Virus record (IMG/VR): IMGVR_UViG_3300009103_000001
Location: 146,158-210,157 of that record
From: a virus
Direction: 5' to 3' (one strand)
Length of the DNA: 64,000 bases
Both the position numbers and the translations under genes were made by a program. Of the stretch, positions 17,124 to 26,821 are shown in pieces. A model generated the notes under the pieces. That model saw nothing but the letters and a program-made list of their open reading frames with translations. It did not search any database and had not been told where the DNA came from. How positions within the stretch are numbered: the first letter of the stretch is position 1; each line of letters starts with the position of its first letter.

Positions 17124-17816
17124 ATGAGTTTTGGAGATAAGAATTTTACATATGGTCCTAGAATAATAAAGGGTGGTTTGGTATTCTATGTAGATGCAGC
17201 AAATCCTAAATCTTATGTTAGTGGAGATACAACAACTAATGACTTAATTTCAAATATTACTGGAACGCTAGAAAATGGTGTAGGTTACTCAATTGATAAT
17301 AACGGTAGTTGGTCATTTGACGGTAGTGATGATAATATATCTTGTGAACCAATAAATGAAATAAATAATGTAACATCATTAACATTTTCGTTTTGGGGTA
17401 AAAAGAATGGGTCAGGAGAGGTATTAGGGTTCAACACGATTCAAGATGTCACCACAGATAAAGTAGTTCTTTACTGGTGGTCAAATGGAATTGTTTATTT
17501 TGCTTGTAGAAATGGGGCATCAAATGTAAGTCCTAGCATTTCATTATCATATGATACTAATTGGCATCATTTTGTGGGTGTTTATGTTGGTGGGGGTAAT
17601 TTAAAATTATATGTTGATGGGGAATTATCTGATACTGAAAGCGGTGCACCAGCATCCCTAAGTTCAAATATTGGTGATAATTTAACCATTGGTTATGTTA
17701 ATAATAGTAACTATTCAAAAGGAAACATATCAAATGTTAAAATATATAATAGGGCGCTTTCACAAACAGAAATAACACAAAACTATAACGCACTAAAAGT
17801 AAGATTCGGATTATAA
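17124..17816 (+). CDS. LamG-like (concanavalin A-fold) tail protein, single domain, 230 aa
   Basis: A single LamG-like domain preceded by about 25 residues. It begins GLVFYVDAANPKSYVSGDT, then W-S-F-D-G-S-D-D-N-I at about residue 67, F-S-F-W near 88, W-H-H-F-V-G-V-Y near 148, L-K-L-Y-V-D-G-E-L and I-S-N-V-K-I-Y-N-R-A-L-S near the end. These are the usual strand signatures of phage LamG/laminin-G-type domains, which bind carbohydrate. It follows the 1648-aa fibre by one base and overlaps the next gene (TAATG). Likely a receptor-binding or decoration subunit of the distal tail. Confidence 0.8.
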   Translation: MSFGDKNFTYGPRIIKGGLVFYVDAANPKSYVSGDTTTNDLISNITGTLENGVGYSIDNNGSWSFDGSDDNISCEPINEINNVTSLTFSFWGKKNGSGEVLGFNTIQDVTTDKVVLYWWSNGIVYFACRNGASNVSPSISLSYDTNWHHFVGVYVGGGNLKLYVDGELSDTESGAPASLSSNIGDNLTIGYVNNSNYSKGNISNVKIYNRALSQTEITQNYNALKVRFGL

Positions 17817-20614
17817 TGGGGACGACAAGTGGATATATAACTAGAAATCAAGACTTAATCATTAATATGGATGCAGCTAACTCTCGTTCATATACTAGTG
17901 GTAGTACAACTTGTGAATGTTTGGTATCTACAGTATCGGGTACTTTTGAGAACGGAACTAGTTTTTCACCAGAATTTGGTGGGGGATGGACATTTGATGG
18001 GACAAATGATTATTTAAATTTAGGAAACAGACCAAATATAAATCCAGAATTAGATAGTTTTACGTGTAATATTTTTTTTAAGATAGACCCATCTTCTACA
18101 AGTAGTAATATTATTGCTAGTAAGGGTAATAATATAACCTCAGATATTGGTTGGATGATATATTATTCTAGTACTAATGAGGTTTTAACTGTTAGGTGTA
18201 ATGGAAACAATACTACATCTCAAAGAGCAGCACAATATATTCCAATAAATAAGGGTCAAAACTATATGGTTACAATGGTAATTAATAGAACCGATAACAC
18301 GATTAAAGGTTATTTAAATGGTAGTAATGTTGGTTGGGTAAATGGTAATTATAGTCAATCATTTACAGGAAATTCAATATCTGGTTTTGGTTCAATAACA
18401 AATAGTGATGACTTTTTAATAGGTGAAAGACCAAATCTAAATTTACCAATGTTTGGAACTATATATTTTTTTCAAACATATAATTTTGCACTATCTGAAG
18501 CACAGGTGTATAGAAATTTTAGTTTTTTTGGTGGTAGGTATGATTTATCAGTTCCACCTCCACCTCCAACATTTTTTGATGATTATTCATTTAAATTTGA
18601 TGGTGTGGATGAGTGGATAAGTTTAGGCGTAATAGATGATTTAAATGGCGGTATAAGTGATTTTAGTACCTCAACTTGGTTTAAATACGATGGTACTTTA
18701 GGTACATTAAGTCATATGATTTTAAGTGGTGGTATAGGTGTTACTGATAGATTTTATATTCAATTAATAGCAAACAATACTTTAAGGTATGCTATGGGTG
18801 GTGGTTTTGATGATGTCACAATTACCACATTAAGTACTGGAACTTGGTATAATTTAATAACTGTACAAAACGGAGCAGATGTAGATATTTATTTAAATGG
18901 AAGTTTACAAGGTAGTTTTACCGACCAAATACCTACAAGCAACATTGGTACTATAGTAAAGATTGGAAACTATATAAGTGGCAGTTATTATTGGGATGGT
19001 AACATAGATGAGGTGGCAATTTGGAATAGTGTTTTAACAACCGACAATATTAACGATATCTACAATAGTGGTACACCCACTGATTTAACAAGTTTAAATC
19101 CAGTTGCTTGGTATAGAATGGGAGATAATGCCGTTTACAAATCACCACAATGGTTATTACCATCAAATGAAAATAAGGATAAATTCAGTAATTATTCGAT
19201 GAGTTTTGATGGTACTAATGATTATATTGATTGCGGTGTTCCAACTTATTTAGATGGTAGTGAAACGGTAAGTGTTTCAATGTGGGTTAAATTTACAGAT
19301 GTAACTACCGCTAGTTATACTACACTATTAACTTTAGGTTCTTCTTCACCAAGAGATTTATTTATGAGAATTAGACCATATGGAACCTCAAGAAGGATTG
19401 AGTTTGGTGTGTCTAATAATTTCGCAAGAGCAACAAGTACGGAATTTTCTGATTTTTCTTCAGGAGTTTGGTACCACGTAATGGGGTTTTTTAATAGAAA
19501 TCTTAATGATGGTACTGATTGTGAAATATGGTTAAATGGTTCAAAAATATTTGATATTGATGTTAATACATCTTTACCCGCAACCATTACAGATAATATG
19601 TATTTAGCTGCATTAGGAGAATGGGCACCACTTGAGGGTAGCTTGTGTGAAGTCGCTGTATGGAATACTGATGAAAGGGCTAACGCGTCAACAATATATA
19701 ATGGAGGTGTTCCTTCAGACCTTTCAAGTCTTAATCCAAATTCATATTATAGATTGGGTGAAAACGCAACATTCAAAGACCCACAATGGCTATTACCAAA
19801 TAACGAAAATAAAGATAAGGCATCAAATTATTCAATGAGTTTTGATGGCGCTGATGATTATATAACGGTTCCTAATTTCACAACAAGTGGTGATGATGTA
19901 ACTATTTCTTTTTGGTTTAAATCTGTAAATTTATCTGGTAGTGACCCACATACTACATCTGCATTTGTTTGGGGTGATAGTAATAACTTTGTGTATTATA
20001 ATGTCAATGAAGTAATTTATGCAAAAATAAATGGAAGTACCTCAATAATAGTTGCGAATTCTGGTGGTGTACCTCAATTGTTTGGGTTAGGTAATTGGCA
20101 TCATTTAGCTGTTGTTAAAAACAGTTCTACTGTTACTTGGTGGATAGATGGAATTTCTTACTCAGACTTAGGTTCTGGTGGTTCTGGTGGGTTTACAATG
20201 AATACAATAGGTTCAGCAACTGCGGGAGCATATTACTTCTTAAATGGAAGTATGGATGATGTTGCAATTTTTGATACTGCTTTAAGTAGTGGTGATATAG
20301 CAACAGTTTATAATAATGGAACACCATCTGACTTATCTTCCTTAAATCCATTATGTTATTGGAAACTTGGAGATGACGCAACATTTAACACAAACTGGAG
20401 TATCACTGACCTAGGAAATGGTGGGTATTCTGGTGGTACAAGTAGTAATATGGATATAAATGATAGAGTAGGTGAAGCGCCAAGTAGTTCAGGAAATACA
20501 GTTAGTATCAACATGGATATAAACGATAGAGATGGAAATGCACCAAATAGTGAAAATAACGCATTAAGTTATAATATGGTATTAAGTGGAAGAACAACTG
20601 ATGTACCAACATAA
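17816..20614 (+). CDS. Multi-LamG tail adhesin, four domains, 932 aa
   Basis: Four LamG-like domains start near residues 1, 253, 457 and 670, each marked by F-D-G-x-x-D/E-x-I, W-x-H/N near the middle and I-D-E/D-V-A-I/V-W/F near the end. A proline run (SVPPPPPTFFDD) separates the first from the second. Domains 3 and 4 follow copies of a linker, P-Q-W-L-L-P-x-N-E-N-K-D-K. The last 58 residues are a tail signature of repeated N-M-D-I-N-D-R units ending SGRTTDVPT, shared with the proteins at 20627 and 24593. Each domain probably binds surface glycan. Near-identical linker DNA makes domain shuffling likely. Confidence 0.8.
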   Translation: MGTTSGYITRNQDLIINMDAANSRSYTSGSTTCECLVSTVSGTFENGTSFSPEFGGGWTFDGTNDYLNLGNRPNINPELDSFTCNIFFKIDPSSTSSNIIASKGNNITSDIGWMIYYSSTNEVLTVRCNGNNTTSQRAAQYIPINKGQNYMVTMVINRTDNTIKGYLNGSNVGWVNGNYSQSFTGNSISGFGSITNSDDFLIGERPNLNLPMFGTIYFFQTYNFALSEAQVYRNFSFFGGRYDLSVPPPPPTFFDDYSFKFDGVDEWISLGVIDDLNGGISDFSTSTWFKYDGTLGTLSHMILSGGIGVTDRFYIQLIANNTLRYAMGGGFDDVTITTLSTGTWYNLITVQNGADVDIYLNGSLQGSFTDQIPTSNIGTIVKIGNYISGSYYWDGNIDEVAIWNSVLTTDNINDIYNSGTPTDLTSLNPVAWYRMGDNAVYKSPQWLLPSNENKDKFSNYSMSFDGTNDYIDCGVPTYLDGSETVSVSMWVKFTDVTTASYTTLLTLGSSSPRDLFMRIRPYGTSRRIEFGVSNNFARATSTEFSDFSSGVWYHVMGFFNRNLNDGTDCEIWLNGSKIFDIDVNTSLPATITDNMYLAALGEWAPLEGSLCEVAVWNTDERANASTIYNGGVPSDLSSLNPNSYYRLGENATFKDPQWLLPNNENKDKASNYSMSFDGADDYITVPNFTTSGDDVTISFWFKSVNLSGSDPHTTSAFVWGDSNNFVYYNVNEVIYAKINGSTSIIVANSGGVPQLFGLGNWHHLAVVKNSSTVTWWIDGISYSDLGSGGSGGFTMNTIGSATAGAYYFLNGSMDDVAIFDTALSSGDIATVYNNGTPSDLSSLNPLCYWKLGDDATFNTNWSITDLGNGGYSGGTSSNMDINDRVGEAPSSSGNTVSINMDINDRDGNAPNSENNALSYNMVLSGRTTDVPT
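19148..19212 (+). repeat. 65-bp LamG linker repeat, copy 1
   Basis: Begins caatggttattacc and ends ttttgatgg; encodes the end of the W-L-L-P-x-N-E-N-K-D-K linker and Y-S-M-S-F-D-G. Seven equal-length copies are present. Confidence 0.75.
19784..19848 (+). repeat. 65-bp LamG linker repeat, copy 2
   Basis: Same 65-base unit as at 19148, with the variant K-A-S-N in the linker. Confidence 0.75.
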
Positions 20615-20626
20615 TATTTAAATGAT

Positions 20627-23600
20627 ATGATAATAACACATAACGGAATAATTGTAATGAATAATGGGACTATCCTAAGTAAGGTGTCAGGTGATGGACC
20701 AGGTCCAGGCCCATTCACACCGTTTTCTAACGATTATTCATTTGAATTTGATGGTACGGATGACTACGTTTCGATTTATAACGGTGCGTCAGGAAGTGGC
20801 CCAATACAGTTTACTGCTTCAGATGATTTTTCTATTTCTGCATGGATAAAAACATCAAGTCTATCATTAACTAATTATATCTTATCATTTAGGGGTACAG
20901 CTTTAATATGGTTAAATACTTTTGCATCAAGTGGAAATATAAGGGCAAGATTATATTTGAGGGATAATAGCTCAAATGTTGTAACTATATCAACCTTTAA
21001 TAATTCAACTGGTTGGATTGCTGCAGATACTTGGACTAATGTAATAGTCACAAGAAATGGGACAACAAAAGAATTAAATATTTATTTAAATGGACAATCA
21101 GCACAACTAACAACATCAGACACCACAACTGATGATTTTACTTTATACGATAAAATAAGTATAGGAAATGATAATTATACAACTGGTCGCTATTGGTTTG
21201 ATGGTAAAATAGATGAGGTTTCTATTTTTAATACTGAATTATCGTCTGGTAATATCTCAACAATCTATAATAATGGTACACCCTCTGATTTAACAAGTTT
21301 AAACCCAGTTGTTTGGTATAGAATGGGAGATAATGCCGTTTACAAATCACCACAATGGTTACTACCAAATAATGAAAATAAGGATAAGATATCAAATTAT
21401 TCAATGTCGTTTGATGGTACTAATGATTATGTAGAGACATCTAACACTTTTTCATTGTTAGATGGTCAGACAACCGCTACCTTTTCAATGTGGATTAAAC
21501 CAGATGCCATTGGAGCTTATCAGTATTTGTTTTCAGTAGTTAGGAGTGCAACGAGTACAGAATTTCAAGTTTCATGTTATTTGGATAATGTAGGTAGGAT
21601 TAGAGTGTTTGGAGATAGTACAGCAAGATATGTTTATTCAAATACAGGGGTAGTGAGTGCAGGGGTTTGGACTCATCTTTGCGTTACTTTTGATTTATCA
21701 CAATCACTTGCAGACAGGGTAGCAATCTACGTTGATGGGGTTGATGAAGTAGCGGTGGGATTTGCCCAGATGCACCAAACTCAATTCGCAACCTCAACAA
21801 GTGGGTTAGCAATAGGAAGAAATCAAAATGGGCATTTACCAAATTTTGCAGGATTGATAGACGATGTATCTGTTTGGGATTCTGACCAATCCGCTAATGT
21901 TTCTACAATTTATAATGGAGGTGTTCCTTCGGACCTTTCAAGTCTTAACCCTATTAATTATTGGAGAATGAGTGAAAACGCAACATTCAAAGACCCGCAA
22001 TGGTTATTGCCAAATAACGAAAATAAAGATAAATTCAGTAATTATTCAATGAGTTTTGATGGGACGGATGATTATATAAGTTTAAATTCATTAAATTCAA
22101 CTTTACAACCTTTATCAGTTGGTACTATATCAATGTGGTGGAAACCAACTAACTCAACCCCATCACCTGGTGAGTGTTTATTTAGTGTGGCAAGTACAAC
22201 AGTTACAAATGATTATTTCGCCATGTATAATACCTCAAGTGGTAAATTTTATGCCCAATTAAAAGATAACAATACAAATTATTGGGTATTAGAAACTGAT
22301 ACTGCTGTATTTTTAAATGATGCTTGGGCACACGTTGTAATAAGACATAATGGTACTGAACCAGAATTATATGTTAATGGAAGTAAACCATCACAAACTT
22401 TTACAATATCCATAAATAAAACTAAGTGGTGGGATGATATTACAATAGAACTAATAAATATAGGTTCTTTAATTTGGTCTGGTGGTCATTCAGGCAAAGC
22501 AACTGGTAATATAGATGAAGTTTCTGTTTTTGATTCTGCGTTATCGTCTGGTGATATTTCTGCAATTTACAATAATGGTACACCCACTGATTTAACAAGT
22601 TTAAATCCCATAGCTTATTATAAAATGGGAGATGACGCAACCTTCTCTACAAACTGGACCATACCTGACCAAACTGGAAGTAATGATGGCACAAGTGCTA
22701 ACATGGATATTAATGATAGGGCTGGAGATGCTCCAAGCAGCTCAGGAAACACAGTTAGTTATAACATGGACATTAATGATAGGGTAGGAGAAGCACCAGG
22801 TAGTGAAAACAACGCATTAAGTTATAATATGGTATTAAGTGGAAGAACCATAGATGTACCAAAAGAACCATTTTCAAAAAATTCAATGAGTTTTGATGGT
22901 ACGGATGATTATATAGACTTATCACAACAAAATTTAGGAACAACAAACACTATTAGTTTATGGTTAAAAAACCCATCAGTTAAAGGTGTAGTACAAGAAA
23001 CTTTATTAGGTAACCCACTAAACACATTTAATCAATTTTTAAATGTTGATTGGAATACCGGTAAAATGTTTTATAAAGACAATTCTAATAATAGAGTTGA
23101 ATGGAATACTTTATCCAATATTAATAACACTAATTGGAATAATATTATAATTACAAGAGTCGGTGCAACAGTAACTTTATATTTTAATGGGGTAAGTCAA
23201 GGAACTGGTACATCTTTTGGTACGTTAGGAGATAGTGAATTTAGATATTTAGGTATTAATTTTAATAGTAATACACAAGCGTTTGAGGGTAATATTGATG
23301 AAATGGCCGTTTGGGATACCGACCAAACATCAAATATCTCAACAATATATAATAATGGTGAACCTACTGACTTAACAAGTTTATCTCCACATTTGTGGTT
23401 TAGGTTGGGTGAAAACGCAACATTTAAAGACCCACAATGGTTAATTCCAAATAACGAAAATAAAGATAAATTCAGTAATTATTCGATGAGTTTTGATGGT
23501 ACAAATGATTATATTGATTGTGGTGATAGTAATGATTTTAGTTTTGGTAATGGGACAACTGACAGTCCTTTTAGTGTTTCATTTTGGTTAAACGCTAGTA

Positions 23601-24277
23601 CTTTCGCAACTAATCTTGGGATTATATCAAAAGATTATGATGGTTCTAATAGAGAGTGGACTATTGGTCAATTTTCATCATCTAATAAAATAAGATTTTT
23701 ATTAAAAAATAATGGTGGTGGTAATCAACAAAGTATTGACAGTACAAATACATTATCAACAGGACAGTGGTATCACATAGTTTGTACATATGATGGGAGT
23801 GGCGGTAATAATGCAGCTGATGGATTAACAATTTATATTGATGGAACCGCTGAAACACCAACAAACATTACCAAACAAACTTATACTGCTATGGCTAACA
23901 CCATTGCCCCGTTAACATTTGGGGCATACCAAACAGGTGCGAGTCAATTAGGTATAAGCGGTAAAATTGATGACGTTTCAATATTTTCAGTAGAACTATC
24001 AAGTTCAGAAGTATCCACCATTTGGAATAATGGTATACCTAAAGATGAAAGTGGTACACCTAATTTGGTTGGTTACTGGAGAATGGGAGAAGAATCCATT
24101 GTGGGATATATTGGTGGTGTTCCAGCATACTGGACCATACCTGACCAAGTAGGTGGTAATGACGGAATAAGTACCAATATGACTATTGATGACAGAGTTG
24201 GAGACGCTCCAGATAGTTCAGGAAATACAGTTAGTTTTAACATGGATATTAATGATAAAACTACTGACGTACCATAA
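20627..24277 (+). CDS. Multi-LamG tail adhesin, five domains, apparent tandem fusion, 1216 aa
   Basis: Starts MIITHNGIIVMNNGTI, then a P-G-P-G-P linker. LamG-like domains start near residues 33, 255, 470, 751 and 949, each with F-D-G-T-x-D-Y. The C-terminal signature that ends the 932-aa and 715-aa proteins (N-M-D-I-N-D-R ... S-G-R-T-x-D-V-P) occurs twice: once in the middle (about residues 688-748) and again, shortened, at the very end (about 1180-1216). The middle copy runs straight into another LamG domain. This indicates that the gene arose by fusion of two former genes or by unequal recombination. Role as for the neighbouring adhesins: probable glycan binding at the tail tip. Confidence 0.8.
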   Translation: MIITHNGIIVMNNGTILSKVSGDGPGPGPFTPFSNDYSFEFDGTDDYVSIYNGASGSGPIQFTASDDFSISAWIKTSSLSLTNYILSFRGTALIWLNTFASSGNIRARLYLRDNSSNVVTISTFNNSTGWIAADTWTNVIVTRNGTTKELNIYLNGQSAQLTTSDTTTDDFTLYDKISIGNDNYTTGRYWFDGKIDEVSIFNTELSSGNISTIYNNGTPSDLTSLNPVVWYRMGDNAVYKSPQWLLPNNENKDKISNYSMSFDGTNDYVETSNTFSLLDGQTTATFSMWIKPDAIGAYQYLFSVVRSATSTEFQVSCYLDNVGRIRVFGDSTARYVYSNTGVVSAGVWTHLCVTFDLSQSLADRVAIYVDGVDEVAVGFAQMHQTQFATSTSGLAIGRNQNGHLPNFAGLIDDVSVWDSDQSANVSTIYNGGVPSDLSSLNPINYWRMSENATFKDPQWLLPNNENKDKFSNYSMSFDGTDDYISLNSLNSTLQPLSVGTISMWWKPTNSTPSPGECLFSVASTTVTNDYFAMYNTSSGKFYAQLKDNNTNYWVLETDTAVFLNDAWAHVVIRHNGTEPELYVNGSKPSQTFTISINKTKWWDDITIELINIGSLIWSGGHSGKATGNIDEVSVFDSALSSGDISAIYNNGTPTDLTSLNPIAYYKMGDDATFSTNWTIPDQTGSNDGTSANMDINDRAGDAPSSSGNTVSYNMDINDRVGEAPGSENNALSYNMVLSGRTIDVPKEPFSKNSMSFDGTDDYIDLSQQNLGTTNTISLWLKNPSVKGVVQETLLGNPLNTFNQFLNVDWNTGKMFYKDNSNNRVEWNTLSNINNTNWNNIIITRVGATVTLYFNGVSQGTGTSFGTLGDSEFRYLGINFNSNTQAFEGNIDEMAVWDTDQTSNISTIYNNGEPTDLTSLSPHLWFRLGENATFKDPQWLIPNNENKDKFSNYSMSFDGTNDYIDCGDSNDFSFGNGTTDSPFSVSFWLNASTFATNLGIISKDYDGSNREWTIGQFSSSNKIRFLLKNNGGGNQQSIDSTNTLSTGQWYHIVCTYDGSGGNNAADGLTIYIDGTAETPTNITKQTYTAMANTIAPLTFGAYQTGASQLGISGKIDDVSIFSVELSSSEVSTIWNNGIPKDESGTPNLVGYWRMGEESIVGYIGGVPAYWTIPDQVGGNDGISTNMTIDDRVGDAPDSSGNTVSFNMDINDKTTDVP
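21353..21417 (+). repeat. 65-bp LamG linker repeat, copy 3
   Basis: Same unit, encoding N-N-E-N-K-D-K-I-S-N and Y-S-M-S-F-D-G. Confidence 0.75.
21998..22062 (+). repeat. 65-bp LamG linker repeat, copy 4
   Basis: Same unit, encoding N-N-E-N-K-D-K-F-S-N and Y-S-M-S-F-D-G. Confidence 0.75.
23435..23499 (+). repeat. 65-bp LamG linker repeat, copy 5
   Basis: Same unit; differs from copy 4 at only a few positions. Confidence 0.75.
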
Positions 24278-24289
24278 AAATAAAATAAT

Positions 24290-24299
24290 ATATTTATAA
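24290..24299 (+). promoter_or_regulatory. Putative late promoter element (ATATTTATAA)
   Basis: Lies 27 bases before the ATG at 24327, in the short gap after the 1216-aa adhesin gene. Confidence 0.4.
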
Positions 24300-24326
24300 T
24301 AATAACAATAAAAAAAACAATAAATT

Positions 24327-24590
24327 ATGTCACATAAATATGAACACAGAAATTTTATGATTTTCAATGTAAGTGAATTGGGTTCTGTTAACTTTTCAGA
24401 AGTTTTGGAATCTTCAATTAATACAGTTAGAAAATCCATAGATGGAACACAAACATTCGTTAAATGGGATGATGAAACAATACCACCTTCGGTTGATGCT
24501 TTAACAACAAAAGATGGTCCACATCTTTACGAAGATATGTTAGCAATATTATCAACTTCTGGTTGGACAAATACAGAAATAGTTGAGTAG
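24327..24590 (+). CDS. Small tail-region protein, 87 aa
   Basis: An 87-aa protein starting MSHKYEHRNFMIFNVSELGS, with V-R-K-S-I-D-G-T-Q-T-F-V-K-W and PHLYEDMLAILS. The second part resembles a short fold often seen in small phage proteins (E-x-x-R-x-S-x-D-G-x-x-x-x-V-K). No biochemical function is known to me. It is inserted between two LamG adhesin genes, with its own late-type element, and ends two bases before the next ATG. A role as fibre-assembly factor is possible from position only. Confidence 0.6.
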   Translation: MSHKYEHRNFMIFNVSELGSVNFSEVLESSINTVRKSIDGTQTFVKWDDETIPPSVDALTTKDGPHLYEDMLAILSTSGWTNTEIVE

Positions 24591-24592
24591 TT

Positions 24593-26740
24593 ATGAGTGG
24601 AGTAGTCGGACCAAGATTATCGACCATACCACCAACATTTTTTGATGATTATTCATTTAAATTTGATGGGTCAGATGATAATATACCTATTGGTACAGCA
24701 TCACTTGGTATAACATCATCAATATCTGTTTCTGCTTGGGTTAAAATACCCACCACAAACACAGGTGGACCAGCACCAAATATTCAAGAAATAATATGTG
24801 AGGATACAACAGGTGGAACACAAAGAAATTGGGGTTTATTTTGGAGACATATAAGTGTAGCAAACAAGTATTTTCAATTTAGCGTTTTTCACACCGATGG
24901 TACGGCTACAGGAATTCAATCGACAGGAATAGTCCCTAATGATGGTAATTGGCATCACGTTATGGGAACTTTTGATGGAACAACAAATGCAAATGGATTA
25001 AAATTATATGTCGATGGTACTTTATTTCAAACTACTGCTGGAAGTACAGGAATAAGAAGTACATCAACTGTAGAACCTTCAATTGGTAGTTTAACTAATG
25101 CAGGAAATTGGTTTTTTGAAGGTAACATTGATGAGGTATCGGTTTGGGATAGCGTACAAGATATTAGTAATGTTTGGGATGGTAATGGTAAACCGATAGA
25201 TATAACTTCCACAAATCCAATGGTTTGGTACAGAATGGGAGACAATGCAACATATAGGGACCCTCAATGGTTACTTCCAAATAACGAAAATAAAGATAAG
25301 GCATCAAATTATTCAATGTCGTTTGATGGCACTAATGATTATATTGATTGTGGTAATATCCCAGAAATAAAAAATAATACTGAAATGACACTTTCATTTT
25401 GGGCAAAAATTGAAGATATGGCTTTCAGGATTTTATTTGGTCAAAATTTAGTGGCGGGTAATGATATTTTTCAATTATATCTATGGGGAGCAACACCTGT
25501 TTTGTATATGTGGATAAAAAATGGTGGTACGGGAACGGTTAGTTATGTAGACAACGCAACATTAACTTCTTTAGTTAGTGTTGGGGTTTGGAATCATTTT
25601 ACATTAGTGTTTAATGGTTCTTTAACTAATGACGATAGATGTAAATTATTTATTAATGGTGGTGGTGATGCAATTACAAATAGAGGTACAATGCCAACAG
25701 CATTTACTAATAGTGATGAACCATTTTTAATAGGTAGAGGAACAAATGGTTATTTTCAAGGAAATATAGACAATGTTGCAGTTTGGGATTCTGACCAATC
25801 CGCTAATGTTTCTACAATATATAATGGTGGCATTCCTTCAGACCTTTCAAGTCTTAATCCTATTAATTATTATAAAATGGGAGAAAACGCAACATATAGG
25901 GGTCAATGGTTATTACTTTCAAATGAGAATAAAGATAAATTTAGTAATTATTCAATGAGTTTTGATGGGACGGATGATTATATTACAATGGGTAACCCTT
26001 CAGAACTACAAATTACAGGAAATCTTACTTTATCTGCGTGGATAAAACATCCTAACCCAATTACAAATAATAATTTTATTTGTGGTAGGGATAACGGCTC
26101 TGCTAGTCGTAACTATTCTATTTGGAGTAGAAGTGGGACAGGAGTAGCGTTTGCTATATTTAAAAGTGGTGTATTTACATACATAGCAGATAGTGTCACA
26201 ACAGTAGATGATGGTGAATGGCATCATGTGATGGGGGTTAATGATGGCACTGACTTGAAACTATACATCGATGGGGCGTTAAAAGGGACTAATTCTGGAG
26301 GTGGAGGAACCATCGACAATGATGTTGTAGATTTTACGGTTGGGTCTTACGTGGTTTATAGTGGAGATGAGTTTGAGGGTCAGATTGATGGTGTGGCTGT
26401 TTTTAATAGTGATAAGAGTGGTAATATAAGTACAATCTACAATGGTGGTATTCCTACAGACCTATCGGGAGAATCTGGGTTGGTTGGCTATTGGAGAATG
26501 GGAGAAGATGCAACTTTCTCCACAAACTGGACAATACCAGACCAAGTAGGAGGTAATGATGGCACAAGTGTTAACATGGATATTAATGACAGAGTTGACG
26601 ACGCACCAAGTAGTTCAGGAAATACAGTTAGTTATAATATGGATATTAATGACCGAGTTGGGGATGCCCCAAATAGTCAAAATAATATATTAAGTGCAAA
26701 CATACCATTAAGCGGAAGAACAACTGATGTTCCCACGTAA
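24593..26740 (+). CDS. Multi-LamG tail adhesin, three domains, 715 aa
   Basis: LamG-like domains start near residues 16 (YSFKFDGSDDNIPIG), 237 (YSMSFDGTNDYIDCG) and 450 (YSMSFDGTDDYITMG). Each has W-H-H-V-M-G or W-N-H-F in the middle and I-D-E-V/N-V-A-V-W near the end. The first domain starts with the same T-F-F-D-D-Y-S-F-K-F-D-G segment as domain 2 of the 932-aa protein. The last 60 residues are the shared N-M-D-I-N-D-R tail ending RTTDVPT. Third of three large LamG proteins; they may be alternative or co-assembled receptor-binding proteins. Confidence 0.8.
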   Translation: MSGVVGPRLSTIPPTFFDDYSFKFDGSDDNIPIGTASLGITSSISVSAWVKIPTTNTGGPAPNIQEIICEDTTGGTQRNWGLFWRHISVANKYFQFSVFHTDGTATGIQSTGIVPNDGNWHHVMGTFDGTTNANGLKLYVDGTLFQTTAGSTGIRSTSTVEPSIGSLTNAGNWFFEGNIDEVSVWDSVQDISNVWDGNGKPIDITSTNPMVWYRMGDNATYRDPQWLLPNNENKDKASNYSMSFDGTNDYIDCGNIPEIKNNTEMTLSFWAKIEDMAFRILFGQNLVAGNDIFQLYLWGATPVLYMWIKNGGTGTVSYVDNATLTSLVSVGVWNHFTLVFNGSLTNDDRCKLFINGGGDAITNRGTMPTAFTNSDEPFLIGRGTNGYFQGNIDNVAVWDSDQSANVSTIYNGGIPSDLSSLNPINYYKMGENATYRGQWLLLSNENKDKFSNYSMSFDGTDDYITMGNPSELQITGNLTLSAWIKHPNPITNNNFICGRDNGSASRNYSIWSRSGTGVAFAIFKSGVFTYIADSVTTVDDGEWHHVMGVNDGTDLKLYIDGALKGTNSGGGGTIDNDVVDFTVGSYVVYSGDEFEGQIDGVAVFNSDKSGNISTIYNGGIPTDLSGESGLVGYWRMGEDATFSTNWTIPDQVGGNDGTSVNMDINDRVDDAPSSSGNTVSYNMDINDRVGDAPNSQNNILSANIPLSGRTTDVPT
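25265..25329 (+). repeat. 65-bp LamG linker repeat, copy 6
   Basis: Same unit, with the K-A-S-N variant as in copy 2. Confidence 0.75.
25904..25968 (+). repeat. 65-bp LamG linker repeat, copy 7
   Basis: Most diverged copy (L-L-S-N-E-N-K-D-K), still 65 bases long. Confidence 0.7.
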
Positions 26741-26766
26741 TTTTTATTCATTTTAATTAATTCTAC

Positions 26767-26777
26767 ATATTTATTAA
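26767..26777 (+). promoter_or_regulatory. Putative late promoter element (ATATTTATTAA)
   Basis: Lies about 45 bases before the ATG at 26822, farther than usual for this element. Confidence 0.3.
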
Positions 26778-26821
26778 TATAATAACATTTTAATCTACTG
26801 GATAGGGAAAGTAATTAAATA

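Noticed and set aside
19148-25968. Seven regularly repeated 65-bp units considered as a CRISPR-like array
   Set aside because: They are in frame within genes, spaced several hundred bases apart, and encode a protein linker.
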